This document shows positions 48,301 to 56,517 of a stretch of DNA of 64,000 nt, one piece after another. Location: assembly GCF_012275375.1 (NCBI RefSeq), contig NZ_JAAZQJ010000010.1:62001-126000 (forward strand). Direction: 5' to 3'. Both the position numbers and the translations under genes were made by a program. Below the pieces are notes generated by a model. That model was not told the origin of the DNA and did no database searches. It worked only from the letters and a program-made list of their open reading frames with translations. The stretch is from Dyella sp. SG609 (GTDB taxonomy: Bacteria; Pseudomonadota; Gammaproteobacteria; Xanthomonadales; Rhodanobacteraceae). Each line of letters opens with the position of its first letter. Position 1 is the first letter of the stretch.

Positions 48301-49488
48301 ATGCTCCAACTGCTCCGCTCCTGGCTGACGCCGGCGCCGGATTCGCGCGTCGCCGCGATCCAGCGCCAGGGCAAGTCGGTGTGGGCCGAGGGCGTGCACC
48401 TGCTGTGGTCGGTGTGGGTGTTCATCACGCCGGCCATGGGCAGCCACTACGACCTCCGGTGGGTGCTGCTGACCCTGCTGTCGTATCCGCTGTTCCTGCT
48501 GATGTTCGCCAAGTCGATGCTCGCCTCGCGCCGGGTCGCCCCGCGCTACGCGCTCGGGCTGGTGGCGATGAGCATCGCGCTGGCGCCGTGGTACCCCAGC
48601 GGCATGGCGTATTTCATCTACGGCTGCGTGTCGTACAGCATGGCCAGCGCCAAGCGGGTGGGGCCGCTGCTGCTGCGCCTGATGCTGGTCAACGTGGTCT
48701 ATGTCGCGGTGGCCAGCACCGTGGGTTATCCGTGGCAGGCGCTGGTGTCGGTGCCGTGCATGACCATCATCATCGCCATCATCACCCACGTCGAACGCAT
48801 CGCGCACGAGAAGGACGCAGCGCTCAAGCTGTCGCAGGAAGAAGTGCGCCGGCTGGCCGCCACCGCCGAACGCGAGCGCATCGGCCGCGACCTGCACGAC
48901 CTGCTCGGGCATACGCTTTCGCTGATCACGCTGAAGCTGGAGCTGTCGCGCAAGCTGTTCGACCGCGATGCGGACGCGGCCAAGCGCGAAGTAGCGGAAG
49001 CCGAGCGCGTCGCGCGCCATGCCCTGGCCGAAGTGCGCTCAGCGGTCACCGGCATCCGCGCCACCGACCTGGCCGCGGAACTGGCCTCGGCGCGCCTGCT
49101 GCTGGAGTCCTCCCGCGTGCACCTGGATTACGTGGCGCCGCCGGCCGATCTGCCGACGGAGATCGAGCGCGGCCTGTCGCTGGTCCTGCGCGAGGCGGCC
49201 ACCAATATCGCCCGGCATGCGCATGCGAGCAAGGCGCGGATCGAGTTCGAACGCGACGCCTACACCTTGCGCCTGCGCGTGAGCGACGACGGCCGCGGCG
49301 GCGTGGGCGAGGACGGCAACGGCCTGTGCGGCATGCGCGAGCGCGTGCGCGCGCTGGCCGGGCATCTGACCATCGAATCGCCGCGCGGCCGCGGTACCGT
49401 GCTGCTGGTCACCGTGCCCCTGCCGCAGCCGAAGCTGCTGCCCACCGCCGCGCCGGAAACGGCGCCGCGCCAGCCGACGCGCGTGTGA
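48301..49488 (+). CDS. DesK-type sensor histidine kinase, first of a pair
   Basis: A 395-residue kinase: five or six N-terminal membrane helices (residues ~25-165), a coiled segment, HisKA_3 dimerisation domain ERERIGRDLHDLLGHTLSLI with phospho-acceptor His199, and a HATPase_c domain (LREAATNIARHAHAS; VSDDGRGG; GLCGMRERV). The ATG at 48301 is preferred because GGGGAGGG is eight bases upstream; earlier ATGs at 48214 and 48256 exist. Membrane-embedded DesK-type sensors often read membrane or envelope state. It overlaps the next kinase gene by TGATG. Confidence 0.92.
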   Translation: MLQLLRSWLTPAPDSRVAAIQRQGKSVWAEGVHLLWSVWVFITPAMGSHYDLRWVLLTLLSYPLFLLMFAKSMLASRRVAPRYALGLVAMSIALAPWYPSGMAYFIYGCVSYSMASAKRVGPLLLRLMLVNVVYVAVASTVGYPWQALVSVPCMTIIIAIITHVERIAHEKDAALKLSQEEVRRLAATAERERIGRDLHDLLGHTLSLITLKLELSRKLFDRDADAAKREVAEAERVARHALAEVRSAVTGIRATDLAAELASARLLLESSRVHLDYVAPPADLPTEIERGLSLVLREAATNIARHAHASKARIEFERDAYTLRLRVSDDGRGGVGEDGNGLCGMRERVRALAGHLTIESPRGRGTVLLVTVPLPQPKLLPTAAPETAPRQPTRV

Positions 49489-50644
49489 TGCGCCTGCCGT
49501 TCCAGCCCGCGCCGGATTCGCTGTACGTGCAGCTGCGCTCGCCGGTATTCATCGCGCGCTCGGCGCTGGGCCAGGCGGCGTGGATCGTGATGCTGCCGCT
49601 GATCCCGCTGGGCCTGCTGGGCTTCGCCTGGTCGTGGTTCGCGCCCACGCTGCTGAGCGTGCTGGTCTTTCTCTATCTGCACCTGCACGTGTATTTCGGG
49701 CCGCCGCAGCGCCTGTCCTGGTACGTGGCGGGCATGGCGGCGATGGGGCTGGGCCTGTGGATGGTCAATCCCATGGGCTTCGGCTATGTGATCACCGCCT
49801 GCACGGCCTTGTCGGCCACGCCGAACTTCCGCCTGTGGCTGCGCGGCGTCGCGCTGTTGACCGTGCTGTCCATGACGATGGCGTGGCTATGGGTGGATGC
49901 ACCGCTGTGGATCATGCTGGTGGTGGTCGTGGCCGGCGTGCTCGGCGGCCTCAGCAACTTTCACTACATCAACAACCTGCGCAAGGACGCCGACCTGCGC
50001 CTGTCGCAGATCGAAGTACGCCGCCTGGCCACCCTGGCCGAGCGCGAACGCATCGGCCGCGACCTGCACGACCTGCTCGGCCATACCTTGTCGCTGGTGG
50101 CGATCAAGTCCGAGCTGGCGCGCCGCCTGGCGCTGGAAGATCCGCCGCGCGCCCAGCAGGAAATGAGCGAAGTGGAGCGCGTCGCGCGCCACGCGCTGGC
50201 CGAAGTGCGCGCGGCCGTCACCGGCATGCGCCGCAGCGACCTGGCCTCGGAAATCATTTCCGCGCGGCTGATGCTGGAAGCCTCCGGCGTCAGCTTCGAA
50301 GGCGAGTGGCCGGAAGGCATCGCGCTGCCTGCCGCCGTCGAGGCGCCGCTGTCCCTGGTGCTGCGCGAGGCGGTCACCAATATCCATCGCCACGCCCGCG
50401 CCACCGCGGCGAGCGTGCGTTTCGTCCATGACAAGGCAAGGTTCCAGATGCAGATCAGCGACAACGGTTGCGGCGGACTCGCCGCGCACGGCAACGGCGT
50501 CAGCGGCATGCGCGAGCGCGTGCGGTCACTGGGCGGCAGCCTGGAGATCGACTCGCCGCGGCGGCACGGCACCACCTTGCGCATCGACGTGCCGCTGGCG
50601 AAAGCCGCCGTGGCCGCCCCGCGGGGCCTGCCGGAGGGCGCCGC

Positions 50645-50648
<4 letters not shown>
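49488..50648 (+). CDS. DesK-type sensor histidine kinase, second of a pair
   Basis: A 386-residue paralogue of the preceding gene with the same order: N-terminal helices (~25-160), HisKA_3 with His194 (ERERIGRDLHDLLGHTLSLV), HATPase_c (LREAVTNIHRHARA; ISDNGCGG; GVSGMRERV). The kinase cores are clearly related while the membrane parts differ, suggesting tandem duplication followed by change of input. Both starts and stops overlap neighbours (TGATG before, ATGA after). Confidence 0.93.
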
Positions 50649-51247
<599 letters not shown>

Positions 51248-51359
51248 GAATTATTCGTACGCATTAAAAAAGTGCTTGCACGAATAATCTTGCTCGCGTA
51301 ATGTTCGCGCCTCGCCAATACCGGCGACAAGCATTAACTGAAAAGGCCAGGATCAAACC

Positions 51360-51461
51360 ATGTCGTTCCACGTCATTCACCGCCAGCTGCCCTCGCGCGA
51401 TCGCCGCGGCGCGCTGCCGTGCGTGCGGACGAAGGAAGGCCGTTTCATCCACACCGACTGA
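51360..51461 (+). CDS. Possible 33-residue basic peptide gene
   Basis: ATG with AGGA eight bases upstream, 33 codons, product rich in Arg and His with a single Cys (starting MSFHVIHRQLPSRDRR and ending GRFIHTD). It lies 112 bases after the regulator gene and is followed 50 bases later by a strong terminator, so it would be the last unit of a transcript starting at a weak candidate promoter, TTGCAC at 51276 with TAATGT at 51299. It could equally be non-coding. No family is recognised. Confidence 0.4.
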   Translation: MSFHVIHRQLPSRDRRGALPCVRTKEGRFIHTD

Positions 51462-51510
51462 TCCCACGCTTGCGCGGAGATCGGTCACCCCGATCTCCCG
51501 AGGCAAGGCG

Positions 51511-51547
51511 AACGCCCTCGGGTCCATACCCGGGGGCGTTTTGTTTT
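51511..51547 (+). terminator. Rho-independent terminator before the tRNA-like region
   Basis: AACGCCCTCGGG pairs with CCCGGGGGCGTT around a TCCATA-type loop, then TTGTTTT. It separates the exporter/regulator unit from the RNA-repair locus. Confidence 0.85.
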
Positions 51548-51894
51548 CGGCGTTCGCAAGGAAGCGTTCATGCACCGAAAGGTGATGACGGCACTGATCA
51601 TCGGAAGACCACTTCCGCCCTGAAGCATCCGGCCGCGCCCCGGCCGAGGCAGGGGCGGCCGCGAGCGGCGCTCAGGATGCGCTGTGCCTTGATGCTTCGG
51701 CACGGGCGGACGGGTGATCGGCAAGGTCTCAACAGCATTCGGGTGCGTGGCACCCACACGCATGACCGGTTGGCGACAGCCGGCCATACGAAGCATCGCC
51801 ACGACAGGCTCCAGCGGTACGGGTTCCAAGCCCCGTCCGGTGCGCGCGGCTATGCCGGCAGCGTATGCCGGGCCTGCACGTTCGGTGTTTCGCA
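51548..51894. other. Gap of about 350 bp upstream of the tRNA-like elements
   Basis: No gene is supported. The DNA is GC-rich with several short hairpins and one T-arm-like stretch (GGGTTCCAAGCCC at about 51828-51840) that hints at a further decayed tRNA-like unit. I looked for a sigma-54 (-24/-12) promoter as in RtcR-controlled operons; the best match has correct GG-N10-GC spacing near 51668 but poor flanks, so I do not call it. Confidence 0.5.
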
Positions 51895-51968
51895 AAGACG
51901 TTAGCTCAGTCGGGTAGAGCAGTGGCTTCGGTTGCCATGTGACACCGGTTCGAATCCGGTACGTCGCT
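51895..51968 (+). ncRNA. tRNA-like element 1 (anticodon-position CGG, degenerate acceptor stem)
   Basis: It folds as a cloverleaf: D-arm GCTCAGTCGGGTAGAGC with GG in the loop, anticodon stem GTGGC/GCCAT with loop TTCGGTT (U33 kept, CGG in the anticodon place), 5-nt variable loop, T-arm ACCGG-TTCGAAT-CCGGT. The acceptor stem AAGACGT/ACGTCGC pairs only at five of seven positions, with the two outermost pairs broken, and no CCA follows. It is unlike a normal tRNA-Pro. Tandem with a second element and upstream of slipin-rtcB, it may be a decoy, sensor or substrate RNA for the ligase, or a decayed tRNA. Confidence 0.65.
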
Positions 51969-51969
51969 G

Positions 51970-52046
51970 ATTTGGATAGCTCAGTCGGGATAGAGCACTG
52001 ACAACAGATGTCGGTAGTCGCGGGTTCGAATCCCGCTCCAAAACCA
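51970..52046 (+). ncRNA. tRNA-like element 2 (anticodon-position CAG, U33 lost)
   Basis: Directly after element 1. D-arm GCTCAGTCGGGATAGAGC, anticodon stem CTGAC/GTCGG, loop AACAGAT, T-arm GCGGG-TTCGAAT-CCCGC, acceptor TTTGGA/TCCAAA (six pairs) followed by A and CCA at 52044-52046. The otherwise universal U33 is A, and CAG would be a Leu anticodon but there is no long variable arm, so this cannot be a normal tRNA-Leu. The intact stems with abnormal anticodon loop suggest a maintained structure whose loop is not used for decoding. Confidence 0.65.
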
Positions 52047-52436
52047 CGGGAGCGCAAGCTCCCTCACCAGGAAGCGCCCCGCGCGGCGCGGATGGTTTCA
52101 TCAAGGACGATGAGCCATCGGCGCCGCAGCGCCAGCCACGCCGGACCGTCGTCCCGATAACGGGCCGATGGCCGCCGGCAAGCGGCCGGTTCGCCGTGCC
52201 GCGGACGGTGTCCGTCGCCCCGAAGGAGGCGCGACGGTCCCGCGTCGCCAGCGCCAGGGGTGCTTCCACCCTATTAATGACATCGGCCATGAAAAGGTTT
52301 ATGGCCGATTATCCCGCGAGGGAGGGCTTTCTACGCCCCGCGGATTATCAAACAGGATTTTCGCGCGCCCCGGTCCGTCCGTGCGAAAGGCATTAATCGA
52401 AGGCGGCCCGCATTAAGGGATAAAGGAGTCATTCCC
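52047..52436 (+). promoter_or_regulatory. Structured leader of the slipin-rtcB operon
   Basis: About 390 bp without a gene. Hairpins: GATGG...CCATC (52091-52119); a 9-bp helix GGACCGTCG/CGACGGTCC closing 52143-52240 with internal hairpins CCCG-ATAA-CGGG and GGCCGC/GCGGCC; and a perfect 9-bp hairpin ATCGGCCAT/ATGGCCGAT with 10-nt loop at 52282-52309. High GC makes some pairing expected by chance; the last hairpin is the cleanest. No certain promoter was identified. A strong AAAGGAG precedes the slipin ATG. Confidence 0.5.
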
Positions 52437-53561
52437 ATGTTCTGGATCAAGCAAATCGTGGTCGGCGACGGCGAGCGCGGTTTGCTGTACCGCAACCGTC
52501 GACTGCAGCGCGTGCTCGCCCCGGGCCTGTACCGCTGTTTCGATCCGCTCAACCGTGTAGCCGTGGTGCTGCACAACGTGGCGCGGGCCGAATACGCCGG
52601 CAGCGACGCCGAGGTGCTGATGGCGGGGATGGATACGCGGCTGGCGCCGCGCTTCCTGATCGCCGACGTCGGCGTGGACCAGGTCGGCCTGGTGCTGAAG
52701 AACGGCAAGCTGGAAGACGTACTCGCGCCGGGTACCCGCAAGCTGTACTGGAAAGAGCTGGTGCCGGTGGAACTGCGCCTGGTGCCGCTGGCGGGGACGC
52801 TGGAAGTGCCAGCCGACGTGGCCAACCGTCTGCGCCAGCTCGGCGTGCTGTCGAAAATCGCCCTGGTGGTGGAGGTGCCGGCGGAATCGGCGGGCCTGTT
52901 GTTCCTGGACGGCAAGCTGGTGCGCACGCTGGCGCCGGGCAGCTACGCGTTCTGGCAGTTCAGGAAGAACGTGGCCGCCGAGGTGATCGAGCTGCGCGTG
53001 CAATCGTTGGAAGTGTCGGGCCAGGAACTGCTGACCCGCGACAAGGTGAGCCTGCGCGTGAACCTGGCCGCCAGCCTGCGCGTGACCGACCCGGTCGCCG
53101 CGCGTACCAAGGTGGCCAAGTACGGCGACTACATCTATCGCGAGCTGCAGTACGGGCTGCGCAAGGCGGTGTCGTCCAAGACGCTGGACGAGCTGCTCGG
53201 CGACAAGGCCTCGCTCGACGCCGATATCTTCGCCTACGTGTACAGCCGCGTGGCCGAGCTGGGCGTGGAAGTGCTGGGCGTCGGCATCAAGGACGTGATC
53301 CTGCCGGGCGAGATGAAGGACATCCTCAACAGCGTGGTGCAGGCGGAGAAGGCGGCCCAGGCCAATGTGATCCGCCGCCGCGAGGAGGCGAACGCCACGC
53401 GTTCCCTGCTCAATACCGCCAGGCTGATCGAGGAAAGCCCGGTGTTGATGCGCCTGAAAGAACTGGAGGCGCTGGAGAAGGTCACCGAGAAGATCGACAA
53501 GCTGACCGTGTTCGGCGGCCTGGATGGCGTGCTGAAACAGCTGGTGACCCTCAAGGAGTAA
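52437..53561 (+). CDS. Slipin-like SPFH protein with three N-terminal GxLxxLAPG modules
   Basis: A 374-residue protein. The C-terminal ~195 residues are an SPFH/band-7 domain (VSGQELLTRDKVSLRVNLAA; GDYIYRELQYGLRKAV; LGVGIKDVILPGEM) followed by a charged helix (RREEANATRSLLNTARL). The N-terminal part has no membrane helix; instead a motif of the form GLLxxxGKLxxxLAPGxY occurs three times with LAPG at residues 27, 96 and 165, an exact 69-residue period. Slipins next to RtcB are a known association in bacterial RNA-repair operons. rtcB follows 54 bases later. A scaffolding role is inference. Confidence 0.88.
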   Translation: MFWIKQIVVGDGERGLLYRNRRLQRVLAPGLYRCFDPLNRVAVVLHNVARAEYAGSDAEVLMAGMDTRLAPRFLIADVGVDQVGLVLKNGKLEDVLAPGTRKLYWKELVPVELRLVPLAGTLEVPADVANRLRQLGVLSKIALVVEVPAESAGLLFLDGKLVRTLAPGSYAFWQFRKNVAAEVIELRVQSLEVSGQELLTRDKVSLRVNLAASLRVTDPVAARTKVAKYGDYIYRELQYGLRKAVSSKTLDELLGDKASLDADIFAYVYSRVAELGVEVLGVGIKDVILPGEMKDILNSVVQAEKAAQANVIRRREEANATRSLLNTARLIEESPVLMRLKELEALEKVTEKIDKLTVFGGLDGVLKQLVTLKE

Positions 53562-53615
53562 AACAGTCGCTGCGGCGGAAGGAATCGCCGCAGCGGCCCT
53601 TAAGGAACGACAAGC

Positions 53616-54827
53616 ATGAGTAGCGGAACTTCATATCAATTACTGCACGCCGAAGGCGCCAAGCCGATCAAGGGCTGGGTCGACGGCGTGCCGCTGGAAG
53701 CGCAGGCGCATGCGCAGCTGCGCAACATCGCGGCCCTGCCGTTCGTCGGCCCGTGGGTGGCGGTGATGCCCGACGTGCACCTGGGCAAGGGCGCCACGGT
53801 GGGTTCGGTGGTGCCGACGCGCGGCGCCATCATTCCGGCCGCGGTCGGCGTGGACATCGGCTGCGGCATGGCCGCAGTGCGGACCACGCTGCGCGCAGCG
53901 GACTTGCCGGAGAGCCTGGCCCAGTTGCGTTCGAGCATCGAGCGCGGCGTGCCGGTGGGCAATGGCGAGCACCGCAGGATCCCGGACGGCATCGGCACGC
54001 GGCTGGTGCAGTCGGGGCTGGCGCAGCGGCTGGAGCTGATCAAGGCGAAGCACCGCAAGATCCGCACCGACAAGATCGAGCGGCAACTGGGTACGCTGGG
54101 CGGCGGCAATCACTTTATCGAGCTGTGCCTGGACGAAGAGGAGCGCGTGTGGGTGATGTTGCACTCCGGTTCGCGCGGCACCGGCAACCTGATCGGTACG
54201 TACTTTATCGAGCGGGCGCGCGAACAGCTGGCGCATCGCGTGCTGGGCTTCCACCTGCCGGACCGCGACCTGGCCTTCTTCATGGAAGGCGAGCCGCTGT
54301 TCGACGATTACGTGGAAGCGGTGTCCTGGGCGCAGGACTACGCCCGCCACAACCGCGAAGCGATGATGGCGCGGGTGCTGAACGAACTGCGCCACCGCCT
54401 GCCGAAGTTCCAGCTCGACAAGCAGGCGGTGAACTGCCACCACAACTATGTGCAGCGCGAGACGCACTTCGGCGAATCGCTGCTGGTCACCCGCAAGGGC
54501 GCGGTCAGCGCACGCGCGGGCGAGCTGGGCATCATCCCCGGCAGCATGGGCAGCAAGAGCTACATCGTGCGCGGCAAGGGCAACGCGGACAGCTTCCACA
54601 GCTGCAGCCACGGCGCCGGCCGCGTGATGAGCCGCGGCATGGCCAAGCAGAGCATCACCCTGGCCCAGCACCGCGAGGCCACCGCGCACGTGGAATGCCG
54701 CAAGGACTCGGGTGTGCTCGACGAATCGCCGGCGGCGTACAAGTCGATCGATGCGGTGATGGCCGCGCAGGTCGACCTGGTGGAGGTGGTGCATACGTTG
54801 CGGCAGGTGTTGTGTGTGAAGGGGTAG
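53616..54827 (+). CDS. rtcB: RtcB family RNA ligase
   Basis: A 403-residue GTP-dependent ligase joining 2',3'-cyclic phosphate or 3'-phosphate ends to 5'-OH ends of broken RNA. Metal and catalytic residues align with E. coli RtcB: VGVDIGCG with Asp80 and Cys83, GGGNHF with His166, LHSGSRG with His183, NCHHNYV with His275/276, and the guanylylated His332 in CSHGAGR. ATG 53616 follows AAGGA. RtcA and the regulator RtcR are not in the window. Its partners here are the slipin and the two tRNA-like elements upstream. Confidence 0.95.
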   Translation: MSSGTSYQLLHAEGAKPIKGWVDGVPLEAQAHAQLRNIAALPFVGPWVAVMPDVHLGKGATVGSVVPTRGAIIPAAVGVDIGCGMAAVRTTLRAADLPESLAQLRSSIERGVPVGNGEHRRIPDGIGTRLVQSGLAQRLELIKAKHRKIRTDKIERQLGTLGGGNHFIELCLDEEERVWVMLHSGSRGTGNLIGTYFIERAREQLAHRVLGFHLPDRDLAFFMEGEPLFDDYVEAVSWAQDYARHNREAMMARVLNELRHRLPKFQLDKQAVNCHHNYVQRETHFGESLLVTRKGAVSARAGELGIIPGSMGSKSYIVRGKGNADSFHSCSHGAGRVMSRGMAKQSITLAQHREATAHVECRKDSGVLDESPAAYKSIDAVMAAQVDLVEVVHTLRQVLCVKG

Positions 54828-54844
54828 GGCCGATCGCCAGCCCG

Positions 54845-54935
54845 GTAGGTTGGGGTGAGCCATCGGCGAACCCCAACAATGCGTGGCGTGTCGATGTGCC
54901 GGTGTTGGGGTTCGCCTTCGGCTCACCCAACCTAC
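54845..54935. repeat. GTAGGTTGGGGTGAGC-type inverted repeat, copy 2
   Basis: GTAGGTTGGGGTGAGCC is inverted at 54920-54935 (one C short); inner arms GGCGAACCCCAAC and GTTGGGGTTCGCC also pair. It starts 18 bases after rtcB. Confidence 0.9.
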
Positions 54936-54968
54936 GTTTGGTTTTCGTCCTGCTTGGTAACATGTGGC

Positions 54969-55057
54969 GTAGGTTGGGGTGAACCATCGGCGAACCCCAA
55001 CAATGCGTGGCGCGTCGATATGCTGGTGTTGGAGTTCGCCTTTGGCTCACCCCAACC
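54969..55057. repeat. GTAGGTTGGGGTGAGC-type inverted repeat, copy 3
   Basis: A near-duplicate of copy 2, 124 bases downstream, sharing the central AATGCGTGGCG segment as well. The right outer arm runs into the following CATTCCGG repeat. Confidence 0.88.
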
Positions 55058-55187
55058 ATTCCGGCGCAGGGCGAATCATCCAGTGACGACAACGTCCGGT
55101 TGTCGCAAAAGCGCATAAGAATATGCCTTGGGACATGGCGCTCGATGTGGCGCCCTGCTACTGGATTCCGGCCTGCGCCGGAATGAC
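55057..55187. repeat. CATTCCGGCGCAGG-type inverted repeat, third copy
   Basis: The right arm TACTGGATTCCGGCCTGCGCCGGAATG at 55159-55187 is intact; the left arm at 55057 is altered (CATTCCGGCGCAGGGCGAAT). It abuts the preceding repeat, so the gap 54828-55250 is nearly all repeat DNA. Confidence 0.8.
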
Positions 55188-55250
55188 GGAGTAGGAAGGT
55201 GTGCGCACACTTGCTGCGTGGGGTGCCTTTGGGATGGTGAGGAGCGTTCG

Positions 55251-56450
55251 ATGCATTTGAATTGGACAAGGGCAGGGCATTGGCTGATGGCAGCCTTGCT
55301 TGCTGGCGCGCTTGCTGCCTGCCAACCGTCCACGCCGCTGCAGCACGACGCCTACGTCTGGCAACGCCAATGGAATCCCGCCGTCACTTCTGCGCTGGCG
55401 CAATCGGCCGACGTCATTCGCGAATGGCGCGTGCTCGCGGCGCAGACCGATGCGCGCGGCGAGCTGCAGCCGGTGACGATCGATCGCGCCGCGCTCGCGG
55501 CAACGCAGCGGCCGGTGGTGCTGGTGGTGCGTATCGATGGGCAGCTGCCGCAGTGGGATGCGGACAAGCTGCTGGCGCAGACGCTGGCGCTGCGCGCTGC
55601 GTGGAATGGCGTGCCGCTGGCCGGCATCGAGATCGACCACGACTGCGGCACGGCGCGCCTTCCTGCATACGCGGAATTTCTCGCTCGACTGAAGCACGCG
55701 CTTGGCATCACGCCGCTGTCGATCACCGCCTTGCCTGCGTGGCTCGCCTCCGATCAGCTGGAACATGTCACGGCGCAAGTCGACGAAGTGGTGCTGCAAG
55801 TGCACGCCGTGCAATCGCCCCGCGCCGGCCTGTTCGATCCGGCGCTCGCCCGCGCCTGGATCGATCGCTACGCCGCGCGCGCTCGCAAGCCGTTCCGCGT
55901 CGCGCTGCCCACCTACGGCTCGCGCGTGGCCTGGGACGAGAGCGGCCGCGTCATCGCCATCGAAAGCGAAACGCCGCTGCTCGCCGGCGGCATGGAAGCG
56001 AGCGAGCTGGTCGCCGCGCCGGCGGAGGTGGCGAAGCTGCTGGCGGGGTTGCGCAGCGATCCGCCCAAGGGCCTGGCCGGCATCGTCTGGTTCCGCCTGC
56101 CCACCGTGCAGGACGCGCGCGCCTGGAGCCTGCCCACCTGGCGCGCGGTGATGGCCGGCGCGCCGCTGAAGGAAATGCTGGCGGTGTTCTTCCAGCCGGG
56201 TGCCGCGCCGGGCGCGGCCGACGTCGTGCTGCGCAACGACGGCGAAGTGGATGCGCGCCTGCCGGCGCGCATCGAGCTGCCGGCGGCCTGCAGCATCGCC
56301 GACGGCGTCAACGGCTACGTGCTGGATCGCCGCGATGGCCGCCCTTTCTTGCGACGCGAGCGCGACGGCTGGCTGCGCGCGCATTACCAGCGCGCGACCG
56401 GCTGGGCGCGCTGCGGCGGCGTTTCGGAACAACCCACGCTGGCGCCCTGA
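55251..56450 (+). CDS. DUF3142 lipoprotein
   Basis: A 399-residue lipoprotein (lipobox LAAC after a hydrophobic signal). The mature N-terminus HDAYVWQRQWNPAV, VVLVVRIDGQ, GIEIDHDCGTARLPAYAEFL and the Arg-rich end fit DUF3142, predicted to be a TIM-barrel-like, glycosidase-related fold of unknown function. ATG 55251 has GGAG upstream. The next gene starts 67 bases later and probably belongs to the same unit; together they may act on the cell surface, but there is no direct clue to substrate. Confidence 0.85.
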   Translation: MHLNWTRAGHWLMAALLAGALAACQPSTPLQHDAYVWQRQWNPAVTSALAQSADVIREWRVLAAQTDARGELQPVTIDRAALAATQRPVVLVVRIDGQLPQWDADKLLAQTLALRAAWNGVPLAGIEIDHDCGTARLPAYAEFLARLKHALGITPLSITALPAWLASDQLEHVTAQVDEVVLQVHAVQSPRAGLFDPALARAWIDRYAARARKPFRVALPTYGSRVAWDESGRVIAIESETPLLAGGMEASELVAAPAEVAKLLAGLRSDPPKGLAGIVWFRLPTVQDARAWSLPTWRAVMAGAPLKEMLAVFFQPGAAPGAADVVLRNDGEVDARLPARIELPAACSIADGVNGYVLDRRDGRPFLRRERDGWLRAHYQRATGWARCGGVSEQPTLAP

Positions 56451-56517
56451 TCCGGCTATTCCGCTGCGGCGTCTTTCCCCGCATCATTCACCGTCTACTT
56501 GAGGGGACGGAGTTCCG

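Noticed and set aside
51660-51790. Possible sigma-54 promoter (-24/-12) for the slipin-rtcB locus
   Set aside because: TGGCAC near 51750 has nine instead of ten bases between GG and GC; the GG-N10-GC near 51668 has poor flanks. No RtcR gene is in the window to support it.
51895-51968. Functional tRNA-Pro (CGG)
   Set aside because: The two outer acceptor pairs are broken, no CCA is encoded, and the body does not resemble the tRNA-Pro at 33477-33553.
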